DNA of 64,000 nt from NCBI RefSeq assembly GCF_036898465.1, contig NZ_JARUMJ010000001.1, positions 7,998,001 through 8,062,000 of the forward strand, given 5' to 3'. This DNA is from Streptomyces sp. B21-105 (GTDB taxonomy: Bacteria > Actinomycetota > Actinomycetes > Streptomycetales > Streptomycetaceae). Below the pieces are notes generated by a model. It was not told where the DNA came from. It searched no databases and saw nothing but the letters and a program-made list of their open reading frames with translations. Position numbers and translations under genes: made by a program. Position 1 is the stretch's first letter; each line of letters begins with the position of its first letter. Positions 42,706-51,334 of the stretch are shown piece after piece.

Positions 42706-43374
42706 ATGGCATATCAGGCAGGTGGGCAGCGGTCCGTACCGCGGCCCGTCCCCGAAGGGCCCGAGGCCCAGGCGTATCTGCAGGACTGCGCCGTCTATCT
42801 GGAGGCCGTCCCCTTCCCGTCCGTCGTGGTCGACCACCGGTGGGACGTGGTGCAGTCCAACGCTGCTTTCGCGTCACTTTTCCGCGCGGTGGGCCCGCAT
42901 CCGACAGCCCTGCCGGGCGACAACTTCCTGCGTTTCGTGCTCTTCCATCCCGACGCGCCGTCGGTGCTCGGCGACCACGAAGCCGGCTGGTGCCTGCCGA
43001 TGCTCGCGCGTTTCGCGGCGGCCGTGGAGCGGCACGGTCACGACCACGGGCTGCTGGCGATCCGTCGTGAGATCGCCCAGGACCCGATCATGGAGGCCGC
43101 CTACCGGTACGGCCTGCCGCACTGGATCCGCGCGGTCGGCGAAGGAGCGGTGGAGCACGACGGGGCGGTCCGCCCGGTGCTGCATCCCGACCCGCGCTGG
43201 GGCGCCACGGACTGCCGCATCGTCGAGGACACCCCGAGGACCCTGCGGGACATGGGGTACACGCGGCTGACGATGGTGCTGCGCGAGGCGCGTCCCGCTC
43301 CCGCCGCACGCAGGACGCGCGCCGGGCGCCGCGCCGCGAGTCACCTCAGCGTGGTGCCGGCCGCGGAGGCCTGA
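42706..43374 (+). CDS. MmyB-type ligand-binding domain protein without HTH
   Basis: A 222-residue protein that matches the MmyB-like transcription-regulator ligand-binding domain (MLTR_LBD). Characteristic pieces are AVPFPSVVVDHRWDVVQSNA, NFLRFVLFHPDAPSVLGDHE and ILRDMGYTRLTMVL-like ending. Typical family members carry an N-terminal XRE helix-turn-helix before this domain, but only about 30 residues precede it here and none look like a helix-turn-helix. The ATG at 42706 follows GAGGGGTG; upstream in-frame starts add a basic leader only. It lies divergent from an XRE/ImmA pair, so it may sense a fatty-acid-like ligand for a separate DNA-binding partner. That partnership is speculative. Confidence 0.78.
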   Translation: MAYQAGGQRSVPRPVPEGPEAQAYLQDCAVYLEAVPFPSVVVDHRWDVVQSNAAFASLFRAVGPHPTALPGDNFLRFVLFHPDAPSVLGDHEAGWCLPMLARFAAAVERHGHDHGLLAIRREIAQDPIMEAAYRYGLPHWIRAVGEGAVEHDGAVRPVLHPDPRWGATDCRIVEDTPRTLRDMGYTRLTMVLREARPAPAARRTRAGRRAASHLSVVPAAEA

Positions 43375-43389
43375 GGCCCCCGGGCCGTC

Positions 43390-43526
43390 GGCGTCCCGCG
43401 GGTCGCCGGCACGTTCTGCGGGTCGCAGGTACGTCCCGGCGGTCGCGGTACGTCCCGCAGGACGCCGGTACGTCCCGTGGGACGCCGGTACGTCCCGTGG
43501 GACGCCGGTAGGTCCCGTGGGTCACA
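43390..43526. repeat. Decaying 20-base tandem repeat of hairpin units
   Basis: The best units, GGTACGTCCCGTGGGACGCC, start at 43447 (variant), 43467 and 43487; more diverged 18-20-base copies run from 43390 and one at 43507 enters the end of vanB. Each intact unit contains CGTCCC-GT-GGGACG, so the array offers several alternative hairpins and may act as the shared terminator of two convergent genes. Confidence 0.85.
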
Positions 43527-44460
43527 GGTCGAGGACCAGCTTCCTGCCCCGGCACCGGGACACACAGATCATCATGGTCTCCCCGGCCTCCCGCTCCTCG
43601 GCGGTCAGCACCGAGTCGCGGTGCTCCGGCACCCCCTCCAGCACATCGGTCTCACAGGTGCCGCAGGTGCCCTCGGTGCAGGAGAAGAGCACCTCGACGC
43701 CGGCCGCGCGCACCGTGTCCAGCACGGACACGCCCGGCGCGACCGTCACCGTACGGCCGCTCTGCGCGAGTTCGACCTCGAACTCCGCGTCCGTGCCGAC
43801 GGGCTGCTCCCTGGCCTGGAACCGCTCGACATGCAGCGCACCGGCCGGGCAGCGCTCCTCCACCGCGTCCAGCAGCGGACCGGGGCCGCAGCAGTAGACG
43901 AGGGCGTCCTCGGGCAGCTCGTCGAGCACCGAGCCGAGGTCCAGCAGGCCGCTCTCGTCCTGGGGCGCGACCGTGACCCGCTCGCCGTACCGCGCCAACT
44001 CGCGTGTGAACGCCATGGAGTCACGGGTGCGGCCGCCGTACAGCAGGGTCCACTCGGCGCCCGCCGCCTCGGCGGCCGCCAGCATCGGCAGGACGGGCGT
44101 GATCCCGATGCCGCCCGCGATGAACCGGTAACGGGCCGCCGGGCGCAGGGCGAAGTGGTTGCGCGGACCGCGCACCCGGAGCTTGTCGCCCTCCCTCACC
44201 TCCTCGTGCACATGGGCCGACCCGCCCCGTCCGGCCGGCTCGCGCAGCACCGCTATCCGCCAGGCGCTCCTGTCGGCCGGGTCGCCGCAGAGCGAGTACT
44301 GCCGCTCCAGGTCCGGCCCGAGGACCACGTCGACGTGGGCGCCGGGCTCCCAGGCCGCGAGCGGCTCGCCCAAAGGGTGGCGCAGGGTGAGGGCGAGCAC
44401 CCCGTCGGCCGCGAACTCACGCCGTTCGACGACGAGTTCGGCTTCGTGGACTTCACTCAT
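43522..44460 (-). CDS. vanB: Vanillate O-demethylase reductase subunit (phthalate reductase family)
   Basis: A 312-residue electron-transfer protein with three domains: FMN-binding barrel (ERQYSLCGDPADRSAWRIAV near 52-71), NAD-binding fold (FIAGGIGITPVLPMLAAAEA near 113-132; CCGPGPLLDAV near 189) and a C-terminal plant-type [2Fe-2S] ferredoxin with FSCTEGTCGTCETDVLEG and the fourth cysteine in MICVSRC. It passes electrons from NADH to the Rieske oxygenase encoded two genes upstream. The last codons enter a tandem repeat array but the ferredoxin domain is intact. Its ATG overlaps the preceding small gene by 8 bases. Confidence 0.9.
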   Translation of the reverse strand: MSEVHEAELVVERREFAADGVLALTLRHPLGEPLAAWEPGAHVDVVLGPDLERQYSLCGDPADRSAWRIAVLREPAGRGGSAHVHEEVREGDKLRVRGPRNHFALRPAARYRFIAGGIGITPVLPMLAAAEAAGAEWTLLYGGRTRDSMAFTRELARYGERVTVAPQDESGLLDLGSVLDELPEDALVYCCGPGPLLDAVEERCPAGALHVERFQAREQPVGTDAEFEVELAQSGRTVTVAPGVSVLDTVRAAGVEVLFSCTEGTCGTCETDVLEGVPEHRDSVLTAEEREAGETMMICVSRCRGRKLVLDL

Positions 44461-44674
44461 GAGGTGCTCCCTTCTGCGGCTCGGTTTCGTGCGGTGCGTG
44501 CCCGTGCGGTGCGTGCCCGTGCGGTTCGTGGCCGTCCGGATGGGCCAGCATCCACTCCCACATCCGCACCGGGTCCTGCTCGGTGTGCTGGGCTCCGCAG
44601 TGGCAGGTGCCGTGCAGGATGTCGGTGCCCGGCAGCCAGTCGACGCGGTAGACCTCGCCGGTGGGGCTGCTCAC
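44453..44674 (-). CDS. Small His/Cys-rich protein between VanA and VanB
   Basis: A 73-residue protein translated from a GTG that overlaps the vanA stop (GTGA) and ending 8 bases inside vanB, so it is tightly built into the operon. It begins SSPTGEVYRVDWLPGTDILHG and contains a compact HGTCHCGAQH element (His21, Cys24, His25, Cys26, His30). The C-terminus is a histidine-rich repeat (HGHAPHGHAPHE), 11 histidines in all. The pattern suggests metal binding, perhaps iron delivery or oxygenase assembly. I do not recognise a named family. A chance frame is unlikely given exact overlaps on both sides. Confidence 0.7.
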   Translation of the reverse strand: MSSPTGEVYRVDWLPGTDILHGTCHCGAQHTEQDPVRMWEWMLAHPDGHEPHGHAPHGHAPHETEPQKGAPHE

Positions 44675-45738
44675 AGGACCCGCTCCACCGGCTTGTCGCC
44701 CTCCTCCACCAGCCGGGCGAGGATGCGGCGGGCGGCGAGACCACCGGTGTCGATGTTGATGCTCAGCTCCTGGTAGCCGGACCGCTCCGAACCCAGCGTC
44801 CGCTGCAGGAGGTTCAGGGCGTCGACGTCCTGCATGACCACAGTGTGGTTGTTGCCGCGCAGGAACTCGGTGACCTCGTCGTCGTCCGTCGCCCAGTCCC
44901 GCGAGACCATCCAGAAGTCGTACACCTTGCCGTCGGCGGACGGGGTGATCGCGTACGTGATCTCGGTGTGGAACCCGTTCGGGTCGCTCCCGTCGGCCTC
45001 CGGCAGCACGCCCACCGGCGCGATGCGGCTGTGCAGCAGATACAGGCACGGCGCGTGGTACTCGATGTCCTGCCACCGGGTGATCCGGCCCTCGATGCCG
45101 GTCGAACGGGCGTAGAAGGGCGGGCACTCGGCGTCGTCCATGTGCCGGCTCACCCGGACGATCCCGGCACCCTCGTCGACCTCGGTGGTGATCGGCGTCT
45201 CGGCGACCTCGGGCGTGCCGATGTAACCGCCGTGCAGATACGTCTCGTGGGACAGGTCGAGGAGGTTGTCGACGAGCAGCCCGTAGTCCGCGTCGATCGG
45301 TTCCATGCCGCGCACGGTCGTCCAGCCGGGAGCGTCGAGGTGGCGGGCGCGCGGGATGGTCTGCGGGTCGGCGAGCGCAGGGTCGCCGATCCAGACCCAC
45401 ACCAGGGAGTCCTGCTCGACGACCGGGTAGGCGGTGACCCGGGCGGTACGCGGGATGCGCTTCTGCCCGGGCACGTACACACACGCGCCGGTGGTGTCGT
45501 AGGTGAAGCCGTGGTACCCGCACACGATGCGGTCGCCGTCCAGCCGGCTCTCGGAGAGCGGGAACCGGCGGTGCACACACCGGTCGTGCAGCGCGACGGG
45601 CGTGCCGTCCTCCTCGGTCCGGTAGAAGACCAGCGGCTCCCCGAGGATCGTCCGCCCGAGCAGCTCCTCGCGTCCGACCTCGTGACTGTAGGCGGCGACG
45701 TACCACTGGTTCCTGGCGAAGGCGGTCATGTGAGGCAT
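44671..45738 (-). CDS. vanA: Vanillate O-demethylase oxygenase subunit (Rieske)
   Basis: A 355-residue Rieske non-heme iron oxygenase. The [2Fe-2S] motif is C-x-H in DRCVHRRFPL and C-x2-H in IVCGYHGFTYD (about residues 53-78). The mononuclear iron site is NLLDLSHETYLHG (His-x4-His near 157-162) with a distal acidic ligand. It resembles VanA, which removes the methyl group of vanillate to give protocatechuate and formaldehyde. It is first in vanA-small gene-vanB. The nearby cou-like operon could supply vanillate from ferulate. Other methoxybenzoates are possible substrates. Confidence 0.9.
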   Translation of the reverse strand: MPHMTAFARNQWYVAAYSHEVGREELLGRTILGEPLVFYRTEEDGTPVALHDRCVHRRFPLSESRLDGDRIVCGYHGFTYDTTGACVYVPGQKRIPRTARVTAYPVVEQDSLVWVWIGDPALADPQTIPRARHLDAPGWTTVRGMEPIDADYGLLVDNLLDLSHETYLHGGYIGTPEVAETPITTEVDEGAGIVRVSRHMDDAECPPFYARSTGIEGRITRWQDIEYHAPCLYLLHSRIAPVGVLPEADGSDPNGFHTEITYAITPSADGKVYDFWMVSRDWATDDDEVTEFLRGNNHTVVMQDVDALNLLQRTLGSERSGYQELSINIDTGGLAARRILARLVEEGDKPVERVL

Positions 45739-45847
45739 GGGGTCCCCGTCCCTGTCGGCGGGGCGCCGTCGCCCCGCGTGCCGTGTTGGACTCAGGGTCC
45801 TGACGACGGCGACCGCTGGGCAAGGTGGCTTCTGCCAGACGGAAGTA

Positions 45848-45859
45848 CTTTCATGAAAG
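45848..45859. promoter_or_regulatory. Palindrome upstream of vanA
   Basis: CTTTCATGAAAG is a perfect 12-base palindrome 110 bases before the vanA start, in the 235-base gap with the secreted glycosidase gene. It may be an operator for a vanillate regulator (GntR-, IclR- or PadR-type VanR in other bacteria); no such gene is adjacent. Confidence 0.4.
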
Positions 45860-45973
45860 GGCTGGTCAGAGCATGCACTTTGTCTGTCGATGATGTACGG
45901 ATCGGGCCTTGCCCGGTGAGGCGCGGGAACCGTTTCGCCGGCGGTTCCCGCGCCTGGTCATGACACAGAGCTG

Positions 45974-48034
45974 TCAGTTGATCCGGACGATCTTCCAGAG
46001 CTGGTCGTCGAGGTTGGCGCTGCCCCACTGGACGACGGCTGCGCCGTTGGCGGTGGAGGACTGGGCGACGCCGGCGACGAGGGCGCTGTTCACGTTCTGG
46101 AGCTTGTAGTAGCCGCCGCCCGCGTCGGTGAGGGCCCACTTCTGGGAGCCGGCGCCGGAGGCGGTGTTCTGGACGACGGCCGCGCCCGCGGCACTGGAGG
46201 AGTTCTTGATGTCGAGGTTGAGGTTGCTGTTGGCGTTCTTGATGGTCCAGGCGCCGCTGCCGGCGGACTGGAAGGTGAAGAGCTGGCAGACACAGGCCGT
46301 GTTCTGCCACTGGTTGGCGGCGGTGCCGGCGGTGGTGGAGCCGGCCGGGATGTCGAGGTGCTTGCCGCTGTTCTTGTTCACCAGAACGTACTGACCGGTG
46401 CCGAGGGGCGGCAGAGCGGTCTGGGTGAAGTTCCAGCGCTGGCAGTCGCAGCTGGTGCCGCTCCACTGGACGGCCGTGGTGCCGATGGCGGTGGAGGCGT
46501 TCGGAATCTCCAGGTACTTGCCTGTCACACGGTTGGTGACGGTGTAGCCGCCGGCCTGGTGCGGGGCGACGGCCCACTCGTGGTCGAGGGTGCCGTTGTC
46601 GTCCCACTGGAGGATCCGGGCGCCGTTGGCGGTGGACTGGTTCTCGACGCCGAGGACCTTGCCGCTCGCGACATTGAAGATCTTGAAGTAGCCGGAGGAC
46701 TGCTGCACGAAGCGCCACTGCTGGTCGGTGGCGTCGGTGGTGTTCTGCTGGGTCGCGGTCGTGCCGTTGGTGGTGGAACCGCCCGCGATGGTGAGCTTCA
46801 GATCACTGTTCGAGTTGGACAGGGTGTAGGTGGCACCGTCCGAGATGCCGTCGCCCAGGTCGACGACGCTGTACGTCACCGAGTTGACGCCGGTGCTGCG
46901 CGCGCGTCCCCCGCTGAGCACCATCAGGCTGTGGCCGTCGGCCAGCGGGAGCATGCCCCGGCTGTACCCGCCGGCGACGTTGGAGCGCATACGGGTCCAG
47001 GCGTTCGCGGCCCCGTTCTCCGTGTTGACGAACAGGTCGTCCTGGCTCTCGCCGCTGAGGACGAGGGTGCCGTTCGGGCCGCCTGCGGGCAGCCAGGTGA
47101 TGAAGGGCGCCCCGCTCGGGATGACGCCGTCGGTGGACCTCAGCACGCGGCCGGTGACGGAGCCGAAGTCCTCCGGGTCGGCGGAGATCTTGTAGTAGAC
47201 GGAGCACCTGCCCTCGGGGGCGTTGCAGTACTCGTAGCTCATCACGTAGTTGCCGTTGGGCAGCCGGGTGACCACGGGCATGCCGGGCCGGTCCGCGTAG
47301 GTGGGCATCGACACGTCGTCCACGACCGGGCCCCAGTTGCGCAGGTCCGTGGAGACCTGGTGCACGATCTCCTGGCCGTGGTCGGTGTCGCGCTGGTCGG
47401 AGTAGTAGACGATGAGCCGGTCGCCGGAGAGCACGAAGTAGGGCTCCCAGACCGGGGTGAAGCCGTTGGTGGAGAACGCCGGGCCGCCGGTGGCGATGTT
47501 GGTGACGAAGTCCCAGCTCTGACCGCGGTCGGTGCTGGCGTACAGGTCGATCTTGCTGCCGCCCCACCGGTCGTACGGCACCGAGTCGCCGGCGGCGAGG
47601 ATCGTCCCGGCGGGGAAGCCGCCCATGGCCTGGGGGAGTTCGAACAGCTCGGGCTCCCAGCGCATGCCCCAGCCGTTCTGGGTGTCGGCGACCTCGGAGA
47701 GCTTCGTCCAGGAGACGCCGTTGTCGGTGCTGCGGTAGATCGGGAAGACGGGCATGTCCACGCGGTACTGCTCGAACGTGGCGAGAAGGGTGCCGTTGGC
47801 CGAGCCGTTGTGCTGCAGGCGCATCGCCCGCGGGTAGAAGCTCCCGGGGGAGAGCGCGTCGGACGGCGGGGTGTAGAGCGTCTGGGCCGGGCGGGAGAGG
47901 GCGTCCGCCCTGCCCGCGGCGGGCAGGACCAGCGTCGCTGCCGCGACGGCCAGGGCCAGCAGCAGGAACAGGAGAGCGGAGGGGACGGAACGCGGGGCGG
48001 CGCCGGGTCTGGCGCCTGGCTGTGCGGGGAACAT
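45974..48034 (-). CDS. Secreted BNR/sialidase-fold glycosidase with ricin modules (GH93-like)
   Basis: A 686-residue exported protein. The signal peptide is SALLFLLLALAVAAATLVLP ending near GRADA (about residue 45). The catalytic part (about 50-400) is a beta-propeller of the sialidase superfamily with PVFPIYRSTDNGVSW and DLYASTDRGQSWDFV Asp-box units. Its opening SPGSFYPRAMRLQHNG and VSMPTYADRPGMPVV resemble GH93 exo-1,5-arabinanases. The C-terminal 290 residues hold two ricin-type beta-trefoils, with six QxW-like repeats (DQQWRF, DHEWAV, CQRWNF, CQLFTF, SQKWAL, DQLWKI). It probably degrades plant arabinan or a related glycan outside the cell. Exact specificity is inferred. Confidence 0.85.
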   Translation of the reverse strand: MFPAQPGARPGAAPRSVPSALLFLLLALAVAAATLVLPAAGRADALSRPAQTLYTPPSDALSPGSFYPRAMRLQHNGSANGTLLATFEQYRVDMPVFPIYRSTDNGVSWTKLSEVADTQNGWGMRWEPELFELPQAMGGFPAGTILAAGDSVPYDRWGGSKIDLYASTDRGQSWDFVTNIATGGPAFSTNGFTPVWEPYFVLSGDRLIVYYSDQRDTDHGQEIVHQVSTDLRNWGPVVDDVSMPTYADRPGMPVVTRLPNGNYVMSYEYCNAPEGRCSVYYKISADPEDFGSVTGRVLRSTDGVIPSGAPFITWLPAGGPNGTLVLSGESQDDLFVNTENGAANAWTRMRSNVAGGYSRGMLPLADGHSLMVLSGGRARSTGVNSVTYSVVDLGDGISDGATYTLSNSNSDLKLTIAGGSTTNGTTATQQNTTDATDQQWRFVQQSSGYFKIFNVASGKVLGVENQSTANGARILQWDDNGTLDHEWAVAPHQAGGYTVTNRVTGKYLEIPNASTAIGTTAVQWSGTSCDCQRWNFTQTALPPLGTGQYVLVNKNSGKHLDIPAGSTTAGTAANQWQNTACVCQLFTFQSAGSGAWTIKNANSNLNLDIKNSSSAAGAAVVQNTASGAGSQKWALTDAGGGYYKLQNVNSALVAGVAQSSTANGAAVVQWGSANLDDQLWKIVRIN

Positions 48035-48448
48035 GTGCGGCTCCGATGGCGGGACGGGGTTTCCTTCTGCGGTCCGCCGCCCCAGGACGATCAGGTGGGG
48101 GCGGCGGGGTTCAGGGGCGGGTCGGCCGACGGGAGGGCGGGACGACAGCGCGACAAAAGGCGTGGTCGGGATCCGCGTGACGGCTCCCGGCGGGCCTGCG
48201 GTGACCGGCCGGGCGGTGCCGCCGGTACAGCCGACGCCCGCTGGGGCAGATGCGGGGTGACGGCCGTTGTGCGCGGGGACGGACGCGGGGTGACGGTTGT
48301 TGTGCGCGGGCTGCCGCGGTGCGTGCGGCGGCATCCCGCGTCGGCCAAGGGCTCAGTGCTCAGTGCAGGGCCCAGGGCCCAGTGCCCAGTGCTCAGGGCT
48401 CAGGGCTCAGGGCTCAGGGCTCTGGGCTCAGTGCTCAGGGCTCCGGGC
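48035..48448. other. 414-base gap with 8-base repeats
   Basis: No gene could be supported. The left half must hold the promoter of the secreted glycosidase; the right part is a GGCTCAGG-type repeat. Open frames on both strands are artefacts of base composition. Confidence 0.6.
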
Positions 48449-48452
48449 TCAG
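48391..48452. repeat. Tandem 8-base repeat GCTCAGGG
   Basis: GCTCAGGG and one-base variants repeat from 48391 to 48452, with related CAGTGCCCAGG units before it (48358-48390). The array touches the stop codon of the lacI-type gene. Confidence 0.75.
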
Positions 48453-49513
48453 GTGGTGCGCAGACGGCTGTGGCCCTTGTGGGCCGGCGGCGGTGCGGTC
48501 GAGCCACGGACGACGAGTTCGACCGGTGGGTCGCTCGCCGGCGGCAGTTCCCCGTCCGGTTTCTCGATGGCGTGCACGAGCAGGCGGATGCCTTCCCGCG
48601 CCGCGGCGTCGAAGGGCTGGCGCACGGTGGTCAGCGGCGGAGAGACATAGGCGAAGACCGGGTTGCCGTCGAACCCGACGACGCTGATCTCGTCCGGCAC
48701 CCGACGCCCTGCTTCACGCAGGCCGTGGATCAGGCCGATGGCCATCTCGTCACCCGCCGCGAACACCGCGGTCACCGAGCTGTCCGAGGCCAGCTCGCGA
48801 CCCGCCGCGTACCCGGAGGCGGCCGACCAGTCACCGTTGAGCAGAGGCGGTTCGTGCGCGCCACGTGCCGCCAGTGCCGCCCGCCATCCCTCGATACGGT
48901 CCTTGGTGGCGTACCAGCGGCGCGGGCCGGCGAGGTGATGGACGGTCGGGTGCCCCAGATCCAGCAGATGCTCGGTGGCCGCCCGCGCCAGCTCGTGTGC
49001 GCCCACACCCACGGTCACGGTGCGGGCGGCCGTGAAGGCCGGCGGCGCCCCCAGGAAGAGGACGGGGACGTCGACCCGGACGCCGACGTCCCCCTCCACG
49101 ATGGGTTCGGAGACGACGACGCCGTCCACGCCCTGCTCGAGCAGCGACTCCAGAGCGCCGGCGATGCCTGCCGGGTCTCCGTCCGGCGTGTTGATCACGC
49201 GGAGCGCGTAACCCGCGTCGCGCACGGCCCGCTCGATGTGTACGAGCAGTGAAGCGGTGCCGTACCCGGCGGTGCCCAGGGCGACCACGCCGATGGAACC
49301 GGTGCGCCCGGAGGCCAGGGTCCTGGCCGCCTGGTTCAGCCGGTAGCCGAGTTCCTCAGCGGCCGCGAGGACCTTTGTGCGGGCCTCCTCGGAGACATAC
49401 GGCTCGTTGTTGAGGACCCGGGACACCGTCTTGCGCGACACCCCGGCCAGGCGGGCCACGTCCGCGCTGCGCGGCACAGCGGAGCCCTCGCCCTGTCCCA
49501 CCACTGCTGCCAT
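48449..49513 (-). CDS. LacI-family transcriptional regulator of the sugar operon
   Basis: A 354-residue LacI regulator. The helix-turn-helix is SADVARLAGVSRKTVSRVLN (about residues 16-35) with hinge VLAAAEELGYRLNQAARTLA, and the C-terminal periplasmic-binding-like domain contains GDWSAASGYAAGRELAS and EISVVGFDGNPVFAYVSPPL. The ATG has AGGAGA 6 bases upstream. It is divergent from an ABC importer and GH42 operon, and half-site repeats lie at 49560-49601. It should repress until a galactoside or arabinogalactan-derived sugar binds. The GH93-like gene on its other side may belong to the same regulon. Confidence 0.9.
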   Translation of the reverse strand: MAAVVGQGEGSAVPRSADVARLAGVSRKTVSRVLNNEPYVSEEARTKVLAAAEELGYRLNQAARTLASGRTGSIGVVALGTAGYGTASLLVHIERAVRDAGYALRVINTPDGDPAGIAGALESLLEQGVDGVVVSEPIVEGDVGVRVDVPVLFLGAPPAFTAARTVTVGVGAHELARAATEHLLDLGHPTVHHLAGPRRWYATKDRIEGWRAALAARGAHEPPLLNGDWSAASGYAAGRELASDSSVTAVFAAGDEMAIGLIHGLREAGRRVPDEISVVGFDGNPVFAYVSPPLTTVRQPFDAAAREGIRLLVHAIEKPDGELPPASDPPVELVVRGSTAPPPAHKGHSRLRTT

Positions 49514-50023
49514 GAAGTCTCCTGACGGCTGTGCGTCTGCATCGAAGGAGGTCAACTGTATGACCACGCGGTCTGATCACGCGGTCTGACCGCGTGGTCA
49601 TGTCTACGTAGCCGACAGCTGTTCGTCAAGGGCTCCCGCCATATCGATTCCGATGGGCGGCGACGGATCCGATGGCGGGCGGCTGGTCTGCGACGGGTTG
49701 CGCAGCCACCTTGAGAAGGTCGCCTCTGGCGGGTATACGTGCAGGTCAGAAGGCGGAAGCTCACTTGCAGGACCGCTCGCGGAAGGAGGGCTTCGCTGCC
49801 GTCCGACGATAGGACGGCCGCCTTGGAGGCATGTTCGGTCGGCCCTGAGTCCAGGTCGGAGGGGCTTGACAGCGACTCCTCGGAGCGTTCAGTCTTCCTC
49901 GCAGCCGCCGGTCGGATTTGTTCGATCGTGTTGAGTTCTTGGTCGCGTGGACGACCGCTTCCCCCGTCACACCCCCTTGGGCCGACGTGCCACCCGGGCA
50001 CGTCGCTCTCTTCAGGAGCCGAA
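49514..50023. other. 510-base divergent regulatory region
   Basis: It separates the lacI-type gene and the sugar ABC operon. The operator repeat is at 49560-49601. From about 49610 to 49960 the sequence is lower in G/C and codes for nothing recognisable; a hairpin GCCGTCC/GGACGGC lies near 49799-49819. It could hold relics of a lost gene, but no similarity was seen. Confidence 0.5.
49560..49601. promoter_or_regulatory. Three-half-site operator of the LacI regulator
   Basis: TGACCACGCGGTC (49561-49573) is followed by TGATCACGCGGTC (49574-49586) and, after one base, by the inverted copy GACCGCGTGGTCA (49588-49600). The second and third form a 27-base near-palindrome; the first and third form a wider perfect one. 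It lies 47 bases before the lacI-type start. Confidence 0.8.
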
Positions 50024-51334
50024 ATGCACTCTTCCTCCCTCGGTCGGCCCATGCCTGCCGCCAGTCGCCGCACCGTCCTGCGCGGTATCGGTGGCGCAGC
50101 CGTCCTCGGCACCGGCATACCGCTGCTCAGTGCCTGCGGCGGCAGCGGTACGGCTGCCGACCCGAAGACCGTCAGCCTCGGTTCGAACGCGTCGGACGCG
50201 GTGCCGAAGAAGGCGTTCGCGGAGATCTACGCGGCGTTCACGAAGCAGTCCGGGATCACGGTCGACGTGAACACCAAGGACCACAACACGTTCCAGGAGC
50301 AGATCAACTCCTACCTCCAGGGCACCCCGGACGACGTGTTCAACTGGTTCGCCGGCTACCGCATGCAGTTCTTCGCGGCCAAGGGCCTGGCCTCCCCGGT
50401 CGACGACGTGTGGCAGAAGATCGGCGGCAACTTCCCCGACGCGATGAAGGCGCTCAGCAAGGGCGCGGACGGCAAGTACTACTTCGTGCCGATCTCCACG
50501 TCCATCTGGGGGGTCTTCTACCGCAAGAGCGTCTTCCAGCAGCACGGCTACGAAGTCCCCACCACCTGGGACCAACTCGTCGCCCTGTGCAAGCAGATGA
50601 AGAAGGACGGCCTCGTCCCGCTCGCCTTCGGCGACAAGGACGCCTGGCCCGCGCTCGGCACCTTCGACCAGATCAACTTCCGCACCAACGGCTACGACTT
50701 CCACGTCGAGCTCATGGCCGGCAAGGCGTCCTGGACCGACGCCAAGGTCCGCAAGACCTTCGACAACTGGGCCGAGATCCTCCCTTACCACCAGGAGGGC
50801 GCCGTCGGCCGCACCTGGCAGGACGCGGCCCAGACGCTGATCTCGAAGAAGGCGGGCATGTACCTGTTCGGCAGCTTCGTGGCACAGCAGTTCACGAACA
50901 AGGCCGACCTGGACGACCTCGACTTCTTCGCCTTCCCGGAGATCGACTCCGCGTACGGCCAGGACACCGTCGAGGCGCCCACCGACGGCTTCATGCTCTC
51001 CAAGGCCCCGAAGAACAAGGCCGGCGCACTCAAGCTCCTGGAGTTCCTGGGCAGCCCGGAGGCCGAGCAGATCTACCTGAAGTCCGACCCGAGCCTGGTC
51101 GCGGCGTCCAACAAGGCCGACACCTCCTCGTACACCGCGCTGCAGAAGAAGGCGTACGCGACGATCGCCGGCGCCAAGCACCTCACCCAGTTCATGGACC
51201 GCGACAGCCGGCCGGACTTCACCTCCACGGTGATGCAGCCCGCCCTGCAGAAGTTCGTCCGCGACCCCAAGGGCGTCGACAGCCTGCTGGCGTCGATCGA
51301 GCGCCAGAAGAAGACGATCTTCGCGTCCGCATGA
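50024..51334 (+). CDS. Sugar ABC transporter substrate-binding lipoprotein, family 1
   Basis: A 436-residue extracellular sugar receptor of the SBP_bac_1 family. The leader carries a twin-arginine-like SRRTVLRGI before the lipobox LLSAC (Cys38), so export may be via Tat and followed by lipidation. The mature protein has sugar-receptor features such as GITVDVNTKDHNTFQEQINS, WDQLVALCKQMKKDGLVPLA and FGDKDAWPALGTFDQINF. It belongs to a CUT1 importer with the two permeases that follow and overlap (ATGA). RBS AGGAG before ATG. The ATPase is not in the operon; many Streptomyces CUT1 systems share MsiK. Confidence 0.92.
   Translation: MHSSSLGRPMPAASRRTVLRGIGGAAVLGTGIPLLSACGGSGTAADPKTVSLGSNASDAVPKKAFAEIYAAFTKQSGITVDVNTKDHNTFQEQINSYLQGTPDDVFNWFAGYRMQFFAAKGLASPVDDVWQKIGGNFPDAMKALSKGADGKYYFVPISTSIWGVFYRKSVFQQHGYEVPTTWDQLVALCKQMKKDGLVPLAFGDKDAWPALGTFDQINFRTNGYDFHVELMAGKASWTDAKVRKTFDNWAEILPYHQEGAVGRTWQDAAQTLISKKAGMYLFGSFVAQQFTNKADLDDLDFFAFPEIDSAYGQDTVEAPTDGFMLSKAPKNKAGALKLLEFLGSPEAEQIYLKSDPSLVAASNKADTSSYTALQKKAYATIAGAKHLTQFMDRDSRPDFTSTVMQPALQKFVRDPKGVDSLLASIERQKKTIFASA

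Noticed and set aside
43390..43526. Repeat array considered as CRISPR
   Set aside because: Units are head to tail without spacers and decay progressively; no cas genes are near.
49610..49960. Possible transposase remnant in the LacI/ABC divergent region
   Set aside because: Composition is somewhat different, but no catalytic motif, terminal inverted repeat or target duplication could be found.
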